A stretch of DNA of 16,496 nucleotides, taken from assembly GCA_027600665.1 (NCBI GenBank), contig JADGJL010000644.1, forward strand, positions 1-16,496. Direction: 5' to 3'. This document shows positions 1-7,197 of this stretch, in pieces; within the stretch, counting starts at the first letter, position 1, and each line of letters starts with the position of its first letter. A program made the position numbers and the translations under genes. The notes below the pieces were generated by a model. That model saw only the letters and a list, made by a program, of their open reading frames with translations, ran no database searches and was not told the DNA's origin. The DNA is from Irineochytrium annulatum (Eukaryota > Chytridiomycota > Chytridiomycetes > Chytridiales > Chytridiaceae).

Positions 1-16
1 GTGTGTGTGTGTGTGT
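1..16. repeat. (GT)8 dinucleotide microsatellite at the window edge
   Basis: The window opens with eight uninterrupted GT units. The repeat may continue beyond the left edge, so its true length is unknown. It lies in a T-rich non-coding stretch. Confidence 0.9.
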
Positions 17-789
17 TTAGCGACTGCTTTTGAGATAATACGGTTTCGCAGACTATGTGTATACCGCGGACTCCTTTTTCCTTTTTATAATGGTGTTTCT
101 CTGTCTCTTTGCCATCTGCGGTAATGGACCCCGTCGCGCGCTTTGATTGTTTTTGTTGTATTGTGTCATTTTCGATATCATTTCCGCCTCTCCTCTCTTT
201 TACCTCTTCACCTCCGGACAATCATCCACCGAGTTCATGTCTCTGTAGTTGCAACGAGGCTGTTGTTTTTCCCTTTCTATTTCAATCACTGTAAAGTCTT
301 TTTGTTGTTGTTCACTGTCGATCGATCCCGCCCTTCCATTTTTAATTGTTCGTTAGTTGTTAGTAAAGTAGTACAGTTTTTTAGACCGATTGGAACTATT
401 GTTTAGTCCCATATACACACGCATTATCGAATTTTTGGATCAATCATCGGGTTGGGAGCTGGACGTTTTTAGGATAACGATCCACGCTGACGATATCTTC
501 TTTCCTGCTGATAGTAATAATTGTCTCCCACGGAATGAAATCCTAAAATCATGACCGCGCCTTCGCCCATTTTCGTCCATCATCCTCCCCAAGCTTCGCA
601 CCTCGTCCCTCGCCCGCCGTTGCCACCCTCGGGACGGGACCGCCCTGCATACGCGGACCACAGTCGCTCACTATTCGGGACTCGCAGCGAAAGCAGAAGC
701 GGCGCCAAGCTCGCTTCTGCCCGCTGTTTCCGAGTGCCAGTTCCTTCCCTTCGTCGCGGCCTTTCCTTATACGCTGGTTAAAGCAGCGC
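17..789. other. Non-coding upstream region of the UIM/protease-like gene
   Basis: No convincing gene is visible here. The first 450 bases are T/pyrimidine-rich. After about 545 the composition becomes GC-rich and several frames stay open by chance. An ATG at 551 in a good context (A at -3) opens a 76-codon frame ending at 781; its product is low-complexity and Pro/Arg/Ser-rich, so it is more likely leader or promoter sequence than a gene. A TATA-like TTTATAAT lies near 84. The transcription start of the downstream gene cannot be placed. Confidence 0.5.
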
Positions 790-824
790 ATGAGCGGAAT
801 TCTTATTCCCGTACGACAAAATCG

Positions 825-896
825 GTATGTTGCGATTTGGGAGCTTACATTGGTGTAAAACAGTATGCTTACCACGTTTACTAACAGAATTATCAG
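825..896 (+). other. Probable intron at the 5' end of the UIM/protease-like gene
   Basis: The donor is GTATGT at 825-830. A perfect TACTAAC branch-point heptamer lies at 879-885, followed by the acceptor CAG ending at 896, giving a 72-nt intron. Splicing joins a frame beginning at ATG 790 to the main coding frame without any stop. The intron is therefore either in the 5' untranslated region (if translation starts at 964) or within coding sequence (if it starts at 790). Confidence 0.7.
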
Positions 897-963
897 CCGC
901 ATCGCTATCGACCACCTTCTCAGCTCGCAGGTTGAGCAGGCGATCGCAGAACCCGAGGCTTCG

Positions 964-3038
964 ATGGGCAATTATTTTAGCAAGCCTAAGCGCGGAGGGG
1001 ATGAGTGGGAGGAGATCCAGCACAATGAGACGTTGCACGCCGATACGGTGGTTATCGAGGGGAAAATTAATCAATACTCGACCGCGTCCAGTAAGTAATC
1101 AAGTTCAGATAACTGTTTGCCCACGCGCATATCTGACGAGTTTTAAAAGACTCTGCATGCGCCTTTATCGTCGCCGAAGCAGCCCTTGCCTTTCTGCAAA
1201 ATGGCGTTCCCGTTGATCGCGAAACTGCTGCCTACGTGATTACGAAGGCAGTCAGGCTTGGCGCAACCGCGCACCCGGACTCTAGCCACACGAACATGGA
1301 GACCGTGCTTGAACACGAATGCTACCAGCCCTTCCTACGTGACGCCGGATACATGGGCTGTTTGGCGGGAAAACCGGGAATGGATCATATCCTGCGCCTA
1401 ATGGAGAAAAGGCTGAAGCAGCACGGTGTCGGTCCCGTCGTCGGAGCCCTTACCAAAAGTCCTGAGACGATCCTTATTGCCATTTGGAAGGACGCAATAG
1501 GGCGCGTGACATACGGCATCTTTGACTCACATCCTCGCCCTTCGTGCAACATCAAGAATGCGTACATAATGACCTTTCTAAGTGAAGATGCGCTTTTGGA
1601 TTGGTTGGCCAAGCTGATCCCCAGCGTAAATCTCGGTGGCATGTCGGAATTGGAGCAGCAGATACTAAATACTGTCGAGATCAAGTTCCTGCAGCTGAAG
1701 TATGAGCACGACCCTCGACTGCTGCATCGCGAGAGTTTCGTGTCCGAGAAGATGTCGGAAATTGCGATTAGGAGGCAGATTGAGGAGCAGATGATTGCGG
1801 ACGCGAGGGTAAGAAAACAGGAGGAGGAAGGCAGAAGGACGGCTGAGGAGGAGGAGAGGCGGAGGGGCGAGGAAGGGAGGCAGAGGAGGGAGCAGGAGTC
1901 GGCGGACGCTCTGTTCGCGGCAATGCTGGCGCAGGAATATCAAAAGGAGGCCGAGCAAGAGCATCAACTTTATCGCGAGAAGGAGACCGAGAACAAACAG
2001 CGAATGCAACGGGTTGCAATGCACGATGGGCGAACGAATGACATGCGGGGCGTCCGGGACTCGAAATGGGTCAGCCCTATGGCGGCGCCATGTGGTCGCG
2101 AGAACCCGTACGACGTCTTGCGCCAGATCACTCCGGCTGCAGGTCTGACGTCACCGTACGCCACCAATAACGATGACGGCAGCATCGTCTGCGCCGCTCG
2201 CCCAAGTACCTCTGCTACGGGCCGCCCAGCCGAAGGATGGGGGCGTTTGGCTGAAACCGCCCACGCGAGGCTGGAGCTCAAAAGCGGGCATCAAGGGCAT
2301 GCGGGGAATGCGCCTGCGGATGTACCGTTTACGACGCACCGCGACATCGCTTCAGGTAGCCGCAGCGCGAGCGTTGCTGTGAGCATGGGCATTCCACCGG
2401 GATTGGGAAAGGCGGGCGGTATGCAGAAGGGGAGTGAGAAGGATGTTGGGCATAAGACGAAGACTTACGCACTTGGGGGGAGCCGGCGGATCGTCCTGAG
2501 GTCCAACTCAGCGTCCGGTAGCGCCGTTGGCAAGTTACCGTCGCCGTTAAACGAGGAGGGGGCTGAACTAGAAAGGAAGGACATGATTGATGCCGCGATA
2601 GAGGCCTCCCTGCTTCACTTTAGGCGGACTTCCAGCATCAATCCTGCCACCGACGATCGGCGCGATTCCGAGTATAACTCGAGAGCTTACGACGGCCACC
2701 GTTCGAGGAGTGCTGAGGAGATGGAGCCAGAGAAGGAACATCTCGAAGAGCTGAGACTGACGCTGTTGAGGAGCGGGAACGGCAAAGTCAACAGCCGTGA
2801 AGATTATACGCAGTATAAGATGCCAGAGGAACAGAACGCGGCGCTCATTCGAGAGAATACCGCCCTTGTTAATAAGCTGCGCGATGCCGAGCGGGAGAGC
2901 GCGCGAAGGGAGGAGGCCGCGGCGAAGCAGATTCGCGCGCTTCAGGACGAAATTAAGGTGTTAAGGGAGCACAACCGGCAAATGGCGAAACCGCAGCAGA
3001 TTGAAAAGCCGGCGGCGCTGAAAGCAAACGCCAGGTAG
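964..3038 (+). CDS. Predicted N-myristoylated, papain-like protease-related protein with a ubiquitin-interacting motif
   Basis: Two exons, 964-1090 and 1150-3038, are joined by a 59-nt phase-1 intron (donor GTAAGT), giving 671 residues. The protein opens MGNYFSKPK, a classic N-myristoylation signal (Gly2, Ser6, Lys7), which suggests membrane attachment. Residues 34-60 hold a Gln37...Cys46 arrangement followed by a hydrophobic helix. Residues 166-172 read IFDSHPR, supplying Asp168 and His170. Together these resemble the oxyanion Gln, Cys and D-x-H of papain-fold ubiquitin proteases. Residues about 236-330 form a highly charged coiled coil. Residues about 514-531 (acidic run, then IDAAIEASLL) match the ubiquitin-interacting motif A-x-x-x-S-L. 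A second coiled coil lies at about 605-655. I recall fungal hypothetical proteins with the same FDSHPRP and SAC blocks, but no function is known to me. A longer start at ATG 790, via the intron 825-896, would give 705 residues and hide the myristoylation site. The coding frame is secure; the enzymatic call is an inference. Confidence 0.85.
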
Positions 3039-3659
3039 GAAGGGCGGAGGGTTCTGAAAGCTGATCGAGAGTTTAATTGTGGTATTTGCTTTAAGTGCCA
3101 TGGCATGTAAAATATTTGGTCATGATCTCTTTTTCTTCGTCATCTTGTATATACTTATATCTAAGGGAGTAGTTAAATCTTGGGGAGTACGGTGGCTTCT
3201 GTATTAACGAGGCCTTAGCACTTGTGATCTTTGTGATCTTGTATTATAAAAATGATCCTGACATACTGAGGCTTTTTTTTTCATGCAAAGCTTGATATTG
3301 CAGGGAGGAAACAACCACATTAGTCATTGGGACATCGGGCTGCTTCTGTGGAAAGTCAACGACGGTTGCATTCTAAAAGTTTCAGCAAGCGTGACGTCCT
3401 CTCGGCAGTTGTTTGCAGTTGCTTTGTATTGTCAATTAGTGCCAAGTGAAATATAGATGATTAGCATCAGAGGAGCGCAAATGGTGAGGTCAAAATCGCT
3501 ATCCAACAATATAAAATCGTACAATTCCAAAGCATCCCCTCAAACGAAATGTGCAGCAGAAAGAAAGGTCCACACAGGCGAAGACAACGAGAAGACTGAC
3601 AACCCATCATAGCGAAGATATTACCCGTCCATCATATCCAAGAATAAATCCATCCAAAC
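3039..3659. other. Intergenic region between two converging genes
   Basis: This 621-nt stretch separates the stop codons of two convergent genes and probably holds both 3' untranslated regions. It is more AT-rich than the flanking genes. No open frame of note, tRNA-like fold or clear AATAAA in a useful position was seen. Confidence 0.6.
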
Positions 3660-4592
3660 TCACATCTTCTTGCTGAACCCCCCAAAGACTTTGTTCATTA
3701 TTCCCCTCCCAGCCGACCTCGCGGCCTGCTCCTCCCCGGCCACCGCCGCCGACATGCCCACGCTGCCCACAACCGGCGGAGGGGACGTGCCCGTGCTACC
3801 ACCGGGCGACGCCGACCGCTTCGTCAGCAGACTCTGAAGCTTGACGCCACCCTTCCTCCACGACCTCTTGTAGGAGTCAAGGTAGGCCAGCTGGATCGTG
3901 TTGAAGGCCCCTCTCCTCCTCGCGCGCACGTACTCGACCGCGTCGAGGGAGGCCATGCCGGACTCGATCAAAGCGATCGCGACGAGGACGGGCGCGCGTC
4001 CGAGCCCCGCGACGCAGTGGACCGCGATCGCGGGCCCGCTGTTGTTGTTCTCCGACGAGTCCGCCGACGCCGACGTGGTCGTCACGGCGGCCGACGACGA
4101 CGACGACCCGGACCCCGATATCCCACCGTGGAAGCGGTCGTCGCACATCTGGAGGAAGCCGTGTATGACGGCCGAGGGCGGGATGCTCCCGTCCGCGAAG
4201 GGCCAGTCCACGAGCCTGATCCCGTTCTCCTCCATCCTGGCGCGATCGTAGGTGGGCTCGCACACGCGCACGACGTCCGTCACACCGCGCGACTTGAGCT
4301 CCTCGCAGTACATGGGCAGCGTGGCCTCGGTCGGGCAGTCGAAGACGACAAAGCGGAAGTTTTTGTACTCGATTGAGGTCATGACGCGAGAGAAGGGGAT
4401 GGTGCGGGAGGGCATCTTGGGCGAGGCGGTGATGGTGGCGCCTCCGGAGATCCTTCTGTGCGACGCTTCAAGGGCTCCGGCCGTGAAGGGCTGTTTCTGA
4501 TGATGGTTGGCGTGTTGGTGGTCCACAAAAGCGGCCGAGGTGGTGGCAGAGGTGTTAGTTGTAGTCCTGGTAACTTCGACGGCGATTGACAT
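3660..4592 (-). CDS. PRL/PTP4A-type protein tyrosine phosphatase
   Basis: This is a single-exon frame of 310 residues. From residue about 72 it tracks animal PRL (PTP4A) phosphatases closely: YKNFRF, then PTEATL, GVTDVVRVCEPTYD, DWPFADG, AVHCVAGLGRAPVLVA and RRRGAFNTIQLAYLDSYK. The P-loop nucleophile is Cys193 with Arg199, and Ala in the P-loop replaces the Ser/Thr usual in other PTPs, as in PRLs. Asp134 of WPFAD is the general acid. Cys111 (RVCE) corresponds to the cysteine that forms the regulatory disulfide in PRLs. Oddities: a 70-residue Thr/His-rich N-terminal extension; a Ser/Thr/Asn-rich insertion at about 157-186 just before the P-loop; and a 60-residue C-terminal tail ending in KKM with no CAAX prenylation box, which animal PRLs have. 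Met60 or Met71 could be the true start. In animals PRLs bind CNNM magnesium transporters; that role here is only inferred. Confidence 0.92.
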   Translation of the reverse strand: MSIAVEVTRTTTNTSATTSAAFVDHQHANHHQKQPFTAGALEASHRRISGGATITASPKMPSRTIPFSRVMTSIEYKNFRFVVFDCPTEATLPMYCEELKSRGVTDVVRVCEPTYDRARMEENGIRLVDWPFADGSIPPSAVIHGFLQMCDDRFHGGISGSGSSSSSAAVTTTSASADSSENNNSGPAIAVHCVAGLGRAPVLVAIALIESGMASLDAVEYVRARRRGAFNTIQLAYLDSYKRSWRKGGVKLQSLLTKRSASPGGSTGTSPPPVVGSVGMSAAVAGEEQAARSAGRGIMNKVFGGFSKKM

Positions 4593-4953
4593 TTAGCTTC
4601 CGGACGGTGGTGTTTTTATTACGGTTTGATTGTTGGATCACGTGTCCCCTTATCTGTCATCACAGATAGAAGCACGTCAGCATAAGCCACTTGAGTAAAT
4701 GGGAAAAAACTATGCCTCTCAACGTACCCAGGGTCTTCCGCAACCACACAGAAGTTCAGGGAAACAGGTCGGATTCTTCGAATCGGTGCCAGCGTGGAAA
4801 GGTCGACGGGGCGAGAGCAGTCCGGCGCAGCTGCCGGGCAGCCAGAGGTCGTTGGAGAAGGGTTGCTGTTGTTGCGCGAAGGGCCGTCTCCGTTGCAGGA
4901 TGGCGCCGCCGCCGACGATTGCTGCGTCCTCAGGAAAGCTCGTAGGGCACTAT

Positions 4954-5008
4954 AAGAAGGTTCCGTCATTCGGGGGTGCACAGGCAAGGCGAGTTGGTCG
5001 CTTCGGTA
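4954..5008 (+). repeat. Dispersed repeat, copy A, left part
   Basis: This segment (AAGAAGGTTCCGTCATTCGG, then TGCACAGGCAAGGC) matches 10068-10118 (AAGAAGATTCCGTCATCGGG, then TGCATAGGCAAGGC) in the same orientation with scattered differences. It is the left portion of a unit that continues at 5332. Confidence 0.65.
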
Positions 5009-5331
5009 TGGTGTTGGTCGAGGTGTTCGTTATCGATTCGAAGCCGAGCGAAGGCCAGGCGTTCTCCCGCGAATGTCAACCGAGTGGGGTCGCGGTGTGG
5101 AGGCCGGGAGGAGGACGACGGGAACAACGGGGCCGATGGAGACGATGGGACAAGTTCTCGGGCGGGGCGACGGGGACGGGCGGCGGGGAGCCTGGTCTGG
5201 AGCCGGGGCGAGGCGTCTCGGTCTCGGTGTGAAGATCTGCTGGGGCGGCGTGCAGCGGTCAAGCTCAAGGGAGGCGGCGGTGAAATGAATGAATACTTTC
5301 TCACGGCCGCCAATCGCAGGATGGTCCTGTA

Positions 5332-5492
5332 ATAAACCGCGATCGCAGCCGTGATCATCTGGTAACGGTTGCCGAAAATCGAGAAGTGAAAGAAGGCAGA
5401 ATTCGCAAGGAACATCGATTGACGCGTAACTTCGCGTGGGCGACGCGCTTAAAATACTAATCCAATTTATTTTATTGTCCTGCACTGGACTG
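5332..5492 (+). repeat. Dispersed repeat, copy A, right part
   Basis: This segment aligns with 10119-10263. Shared blocks in the same order are AAACCGCGATCGCAGCCGTGA versus AAATCGCGACCACAGACGTGA (differing at four of 21 positions), GTGAAAGAAGG versus TTGAAAGAAGG, CGTGGGCGAC, and TTATTGTCCTGCACTGGACTG versus TTATTGTCCTGGACTGGACTG. Indels not divisible by three argue against a shared coding frame. On the minus strand both copies carry AATAAA (here at 5471-5476). Confidence 0.75.
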
Positions 5493-5872
5493 CGTGTTCC
5501 ATGCAACGTCTTAATATGAGGGAGGTGCGTGATTATACCAGGATTGCTTCTCGTCACAGGCAGACCGTGCCAGCTCCGGATCGTCCCATCGATAAAACTG
5601 GCGACCAAGACGCCTCTCAAGTAGGCCGTTTGTCGCGGTGGGTTGAGTGGGAGTTCGTGGCTGGGCCATGGCTATCTCGGACAGCCGCGTCCGCCTATCG
5701 AGTCAGCCACTGACAGTGGTTGGGCCACGATACTGGAGCACGCAGGGCTTCGGCAGCGGTCTCGCCGCCGGCTGGCGTTCGAGTTGGGAGAGGAGGTTTG
5801 GCGCGTGTGTTAATCCTTTCTAGCAGAAACACGCTGACAGGGATGGTTGGGCAAGGCACCGCCTTAAGATCC

Positions 5873-5879
5873 TATAAAT
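5873..5879 (+). promoter_or_regulatory. TATA box of the first small-peptide gene
   Basis: TATAAAT lies 51 nt upstream of the ATG at 5924. It is followed by a C/T-rich leader and ends in ACGAACA directly before the ATG (A at -3). The downstream paralog has the same arrangement. Confidence 0.65.
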
Positions 5880-5923
5880 CCCACCCCTCTATCCCCCCTC
5901 TTTCCTAGTCCCAGTCACGAACA

Positions 5924-6124
5924 ATGGCCAAGATCCTTTCCACCCTCGCGCTCGCCCTTGCGCTCCTCACACCGGCCTTGGCGGTCCCCGTAGCCGCTCC
6001 GGGCGGTAACGACAATGGCACCGGCGGTGGTGGGCCGTACCGTTAGTCTCGCTTTCGTTTTCACGCCGGTGTTGTTATGTGGCTAACGGTGTATGTGTCG
6101 ACAGGTATCAATGATCATGAATAA
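5924..6124 (+). CDS. Small secreted peptide, Gly-rich, cysteine-free (paralog 1)
   Basis: The first exon begins with ATG in a strong context (ACAATGG). Residues 1-20 are a clear signal peptide: Lys3, a Leu/Ala-rich core, then TPALA with predicted cleavage before VPV. The mature part starts VPVAAPGGNDNGTGGGG. Read straight through, the frame stops at 6046 (40 residues). Splicing a 63-nt intron, 6042-6104 (donor GTTAGT, branch-like GGCTAAC, acceptor GACAG), instead gives 45 residues ending PYRINDHE, stop at 6124. Two other donors upstream (GTGGGC, GTGGTG) would also be in frame. The neighbour at 6961 shares the signal, the APGGN motif and the intron position after a Gly run, but has a Cys-rich second exon. 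N31-G-T is a possible N-glycosylation site. The product is probably secreted; its function is unknown. Confidence 0.65.
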
Positions 6125-6167
6125 GTGGACGTAGCTGGTGGACCAGAATGTCGTGGTTCACTATAAA

Positions 6168-6173
6168 AATAAA
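6168..6173 (+). terminator. Candidate polyadenylation signal of paralog 1
   Basis: AATAAA lies 44 nt after the spliced stop codon, within the AT-rich run CTATAAAAATAAACATTTG. The position suits a 3'-end signal for a short transcript. Confidence 0.5.
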
Positions 6174-6883
6174 CATTTGATCCTCATACAGCAGCTGGGT
6201 TGTTCATTAATGTATTACACCGCTTCAATAGTTATCCCCACCACATTCATCTCCGCGTGGGTTGAACGCCGTCCCGGTTCGCCTTCCTTGTCACCATAAC
6301 GTCGGCCATTGACCACAACACCGCCCACCGACGTGTTCATCAACTCTTCGTCCCGTCAAAGTCCTTCAACGGTAAAGCAGCGTACGCGACTGCGCTGTTG
6401 CGACTTTAGTGTGAATCTTTAATGAGTCCAAGTAACGCCAAATGCTGAAAGCAACCCATGGGCGGGCTTTGCGTGCATAGAAGGGTGTCGGCACAGCACG
6501 CGGACATGTTGCACATTCGGCAAGGAATTGAGACCCGGCGGGAAGATGAGCTGATGGCACGGCGGTGTTTTGTTGTCTGCCGGCCACAATCGGGTTGGGG
6601 TCGGTGCTCCTATAGACACCGCCAGCCATCGCAACCTGCCCCCAACCCGGGACCCCACCCTGGTGATGACGGACACAACTTCTAGCGCCTCTCTATTCCT
6701 CAGTTCCTCCCACGCCAAGATGGCTTTTCGATGCTGAAATTTGCATCTTCAGTTATTCAAGCAAAAACAATGTCCGCCAAGGAGTTATACAAGCCGAGCA
6801 GCCATCTCCTTTGCGTTATTTAGCGCTTATTACGCCCCCACATTTCTTCCTCGCGGTATTTGAAGAACGCCGAGCTGTACTAT
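6174..6883. other. Spacer between the two small-peptide genes
   Basis: This is about 700 nt with no supported gene. Frames of 75-99 codons at 6366-6718 on both strands overlap one another and have no recognisable content. The right end becomes AT-rich and leads into the TATA box of the next gene. No repeat linking it to the peptide exons was seen. Confidence 0.5.
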
Positions 6884-6893
6884 TATATATAAA
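6884..6893 (+). promoter_or_regulatory. TATA box of the Cys-rich peptide gene
   Basis: TATATATAAA lies about 70 nt before the ATG at 6961. A pyrimidine-rich leader of about 60 nt follows, ending TCTAAACA before the ATG (A at -3). The leader resembles that of paralog 1 in composition and in its last bases (AACA, ACA). Confidence 0.7.
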
Positions 6894-6960
6894 GCACGTC
6901 GTTCATCCTTCCTCTCCCCACCTGCTCACCGACCCAGATCCCTCCTCCCACCTCTAAACA

Positions 6961-7197
6961 ATGGTCAAGCTCACCTCCCCCACCCTCCTCATCATCCTCG
7001 CCTCCATGCTCGCGCTCATCAGCCCCTCCATGGCGTCCCCCGCTCCGGCTCCGGGCGGCAACGGCGGTGGTATGTGTTCTTTTTTCCTCCGATCTCAGTC
7101 ATGACACATGCATTAATTATCCCCGCCTTCTACAGCATGCTGCTGCGAGACCCCTGAGCTCGGGTGCTTCTTCAAGTCCATCAAGTGCTGCAAGTAA
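6961..7197 (+). CDS. Small secreted six-cysteine peptide (paralog 2)
   Basis: Two exons, 6961-7069 and 7136-7197, are separated by a 66-nt phase-1 intron (donor GTATGT, pyrimidine-rich 3' end, acceptor TACAG). The product is 56 residues. Residues 1-25 form a signal peptide (Lys3, Leu/Ile core, probable cleavage after SPSMA). Residues 26-36 are a Pro/Ala/Gly spacer containing APGGN. Exon 2 encodes the Cys module ACCCETPELGCFFKSIKCCK, with cysteines at 38, 39, 40, 47, 54 and 55 (CCC-x6-C-x6-CC), enough for three disulfides. The lysine-bearing tail makes the end of the module basic. The intron falls exactly between spacer and Cys module. The layout recalls small secreted effector-like or defence peptides; I recognise no family. 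It could act on other organisms or in signalling, and neither can be shown from sequence. Confidence 0.8.

Larger units (their letters stand above)
4593..5869. other. Gene-poor 1.3-kb interval with several chance open frames
   Basis: Long frames overlap on both strands here (for example 4699-5232 plus, 4619-4987 minus, 5030-5620 minus). Their products are Arg/Pro/Gly/Ser-rich, match no family I know, and sit in GC-rich DNA where stops are rare. I see no supported gene. The interval does hold the two halves of a dispersed repeat copy (4954-5008 and 5332-5492) and, at its right end, the promoter of the first small-peptide gene. Confidence 0.5.

Noticed and set aside
3877..4376. Long frames on both strands over the PRL gene
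   Set aside because: Arg/Gly-rich shadows of a GC-rich coding region; the PRL frame carries the conserved motifs.
4619..4987. Minus-strand 122-codon frame just upstream of the PRL gene, with a possible intron (GTACGT...TGCTGAC...GACAG)
   Set aside because: The product has no recognisable domain, and splicing at the better sites runs into a stop at once. It overlaps repeat copy A and is more likely promoter or leader of the PRL gene.
4699..5232. Plus-strand 177-codon frame
   Set aside because: Gly/Arg/Ser-rich translation of GC-rich DNA, overlapped by equally long frames on the other strand and crossing a non-coding repeat boundary.
5030..5620. Minus-strand 196-codon frame spanning the repeat and the GC-rich block
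   Set aside because: The homologous copy at 10 kb has frame-breaking indels, so the frame is not conserved; composition explains its length.
5490..5620. Possible relic of the kinase's last exon next to repeat copy A (short match TGACGAGAA and P-[LV]-T-R)
   Set aside because: The match is about nine bases and its spacing to the repeat differs by some 80 nt; chance cannot be excluded.
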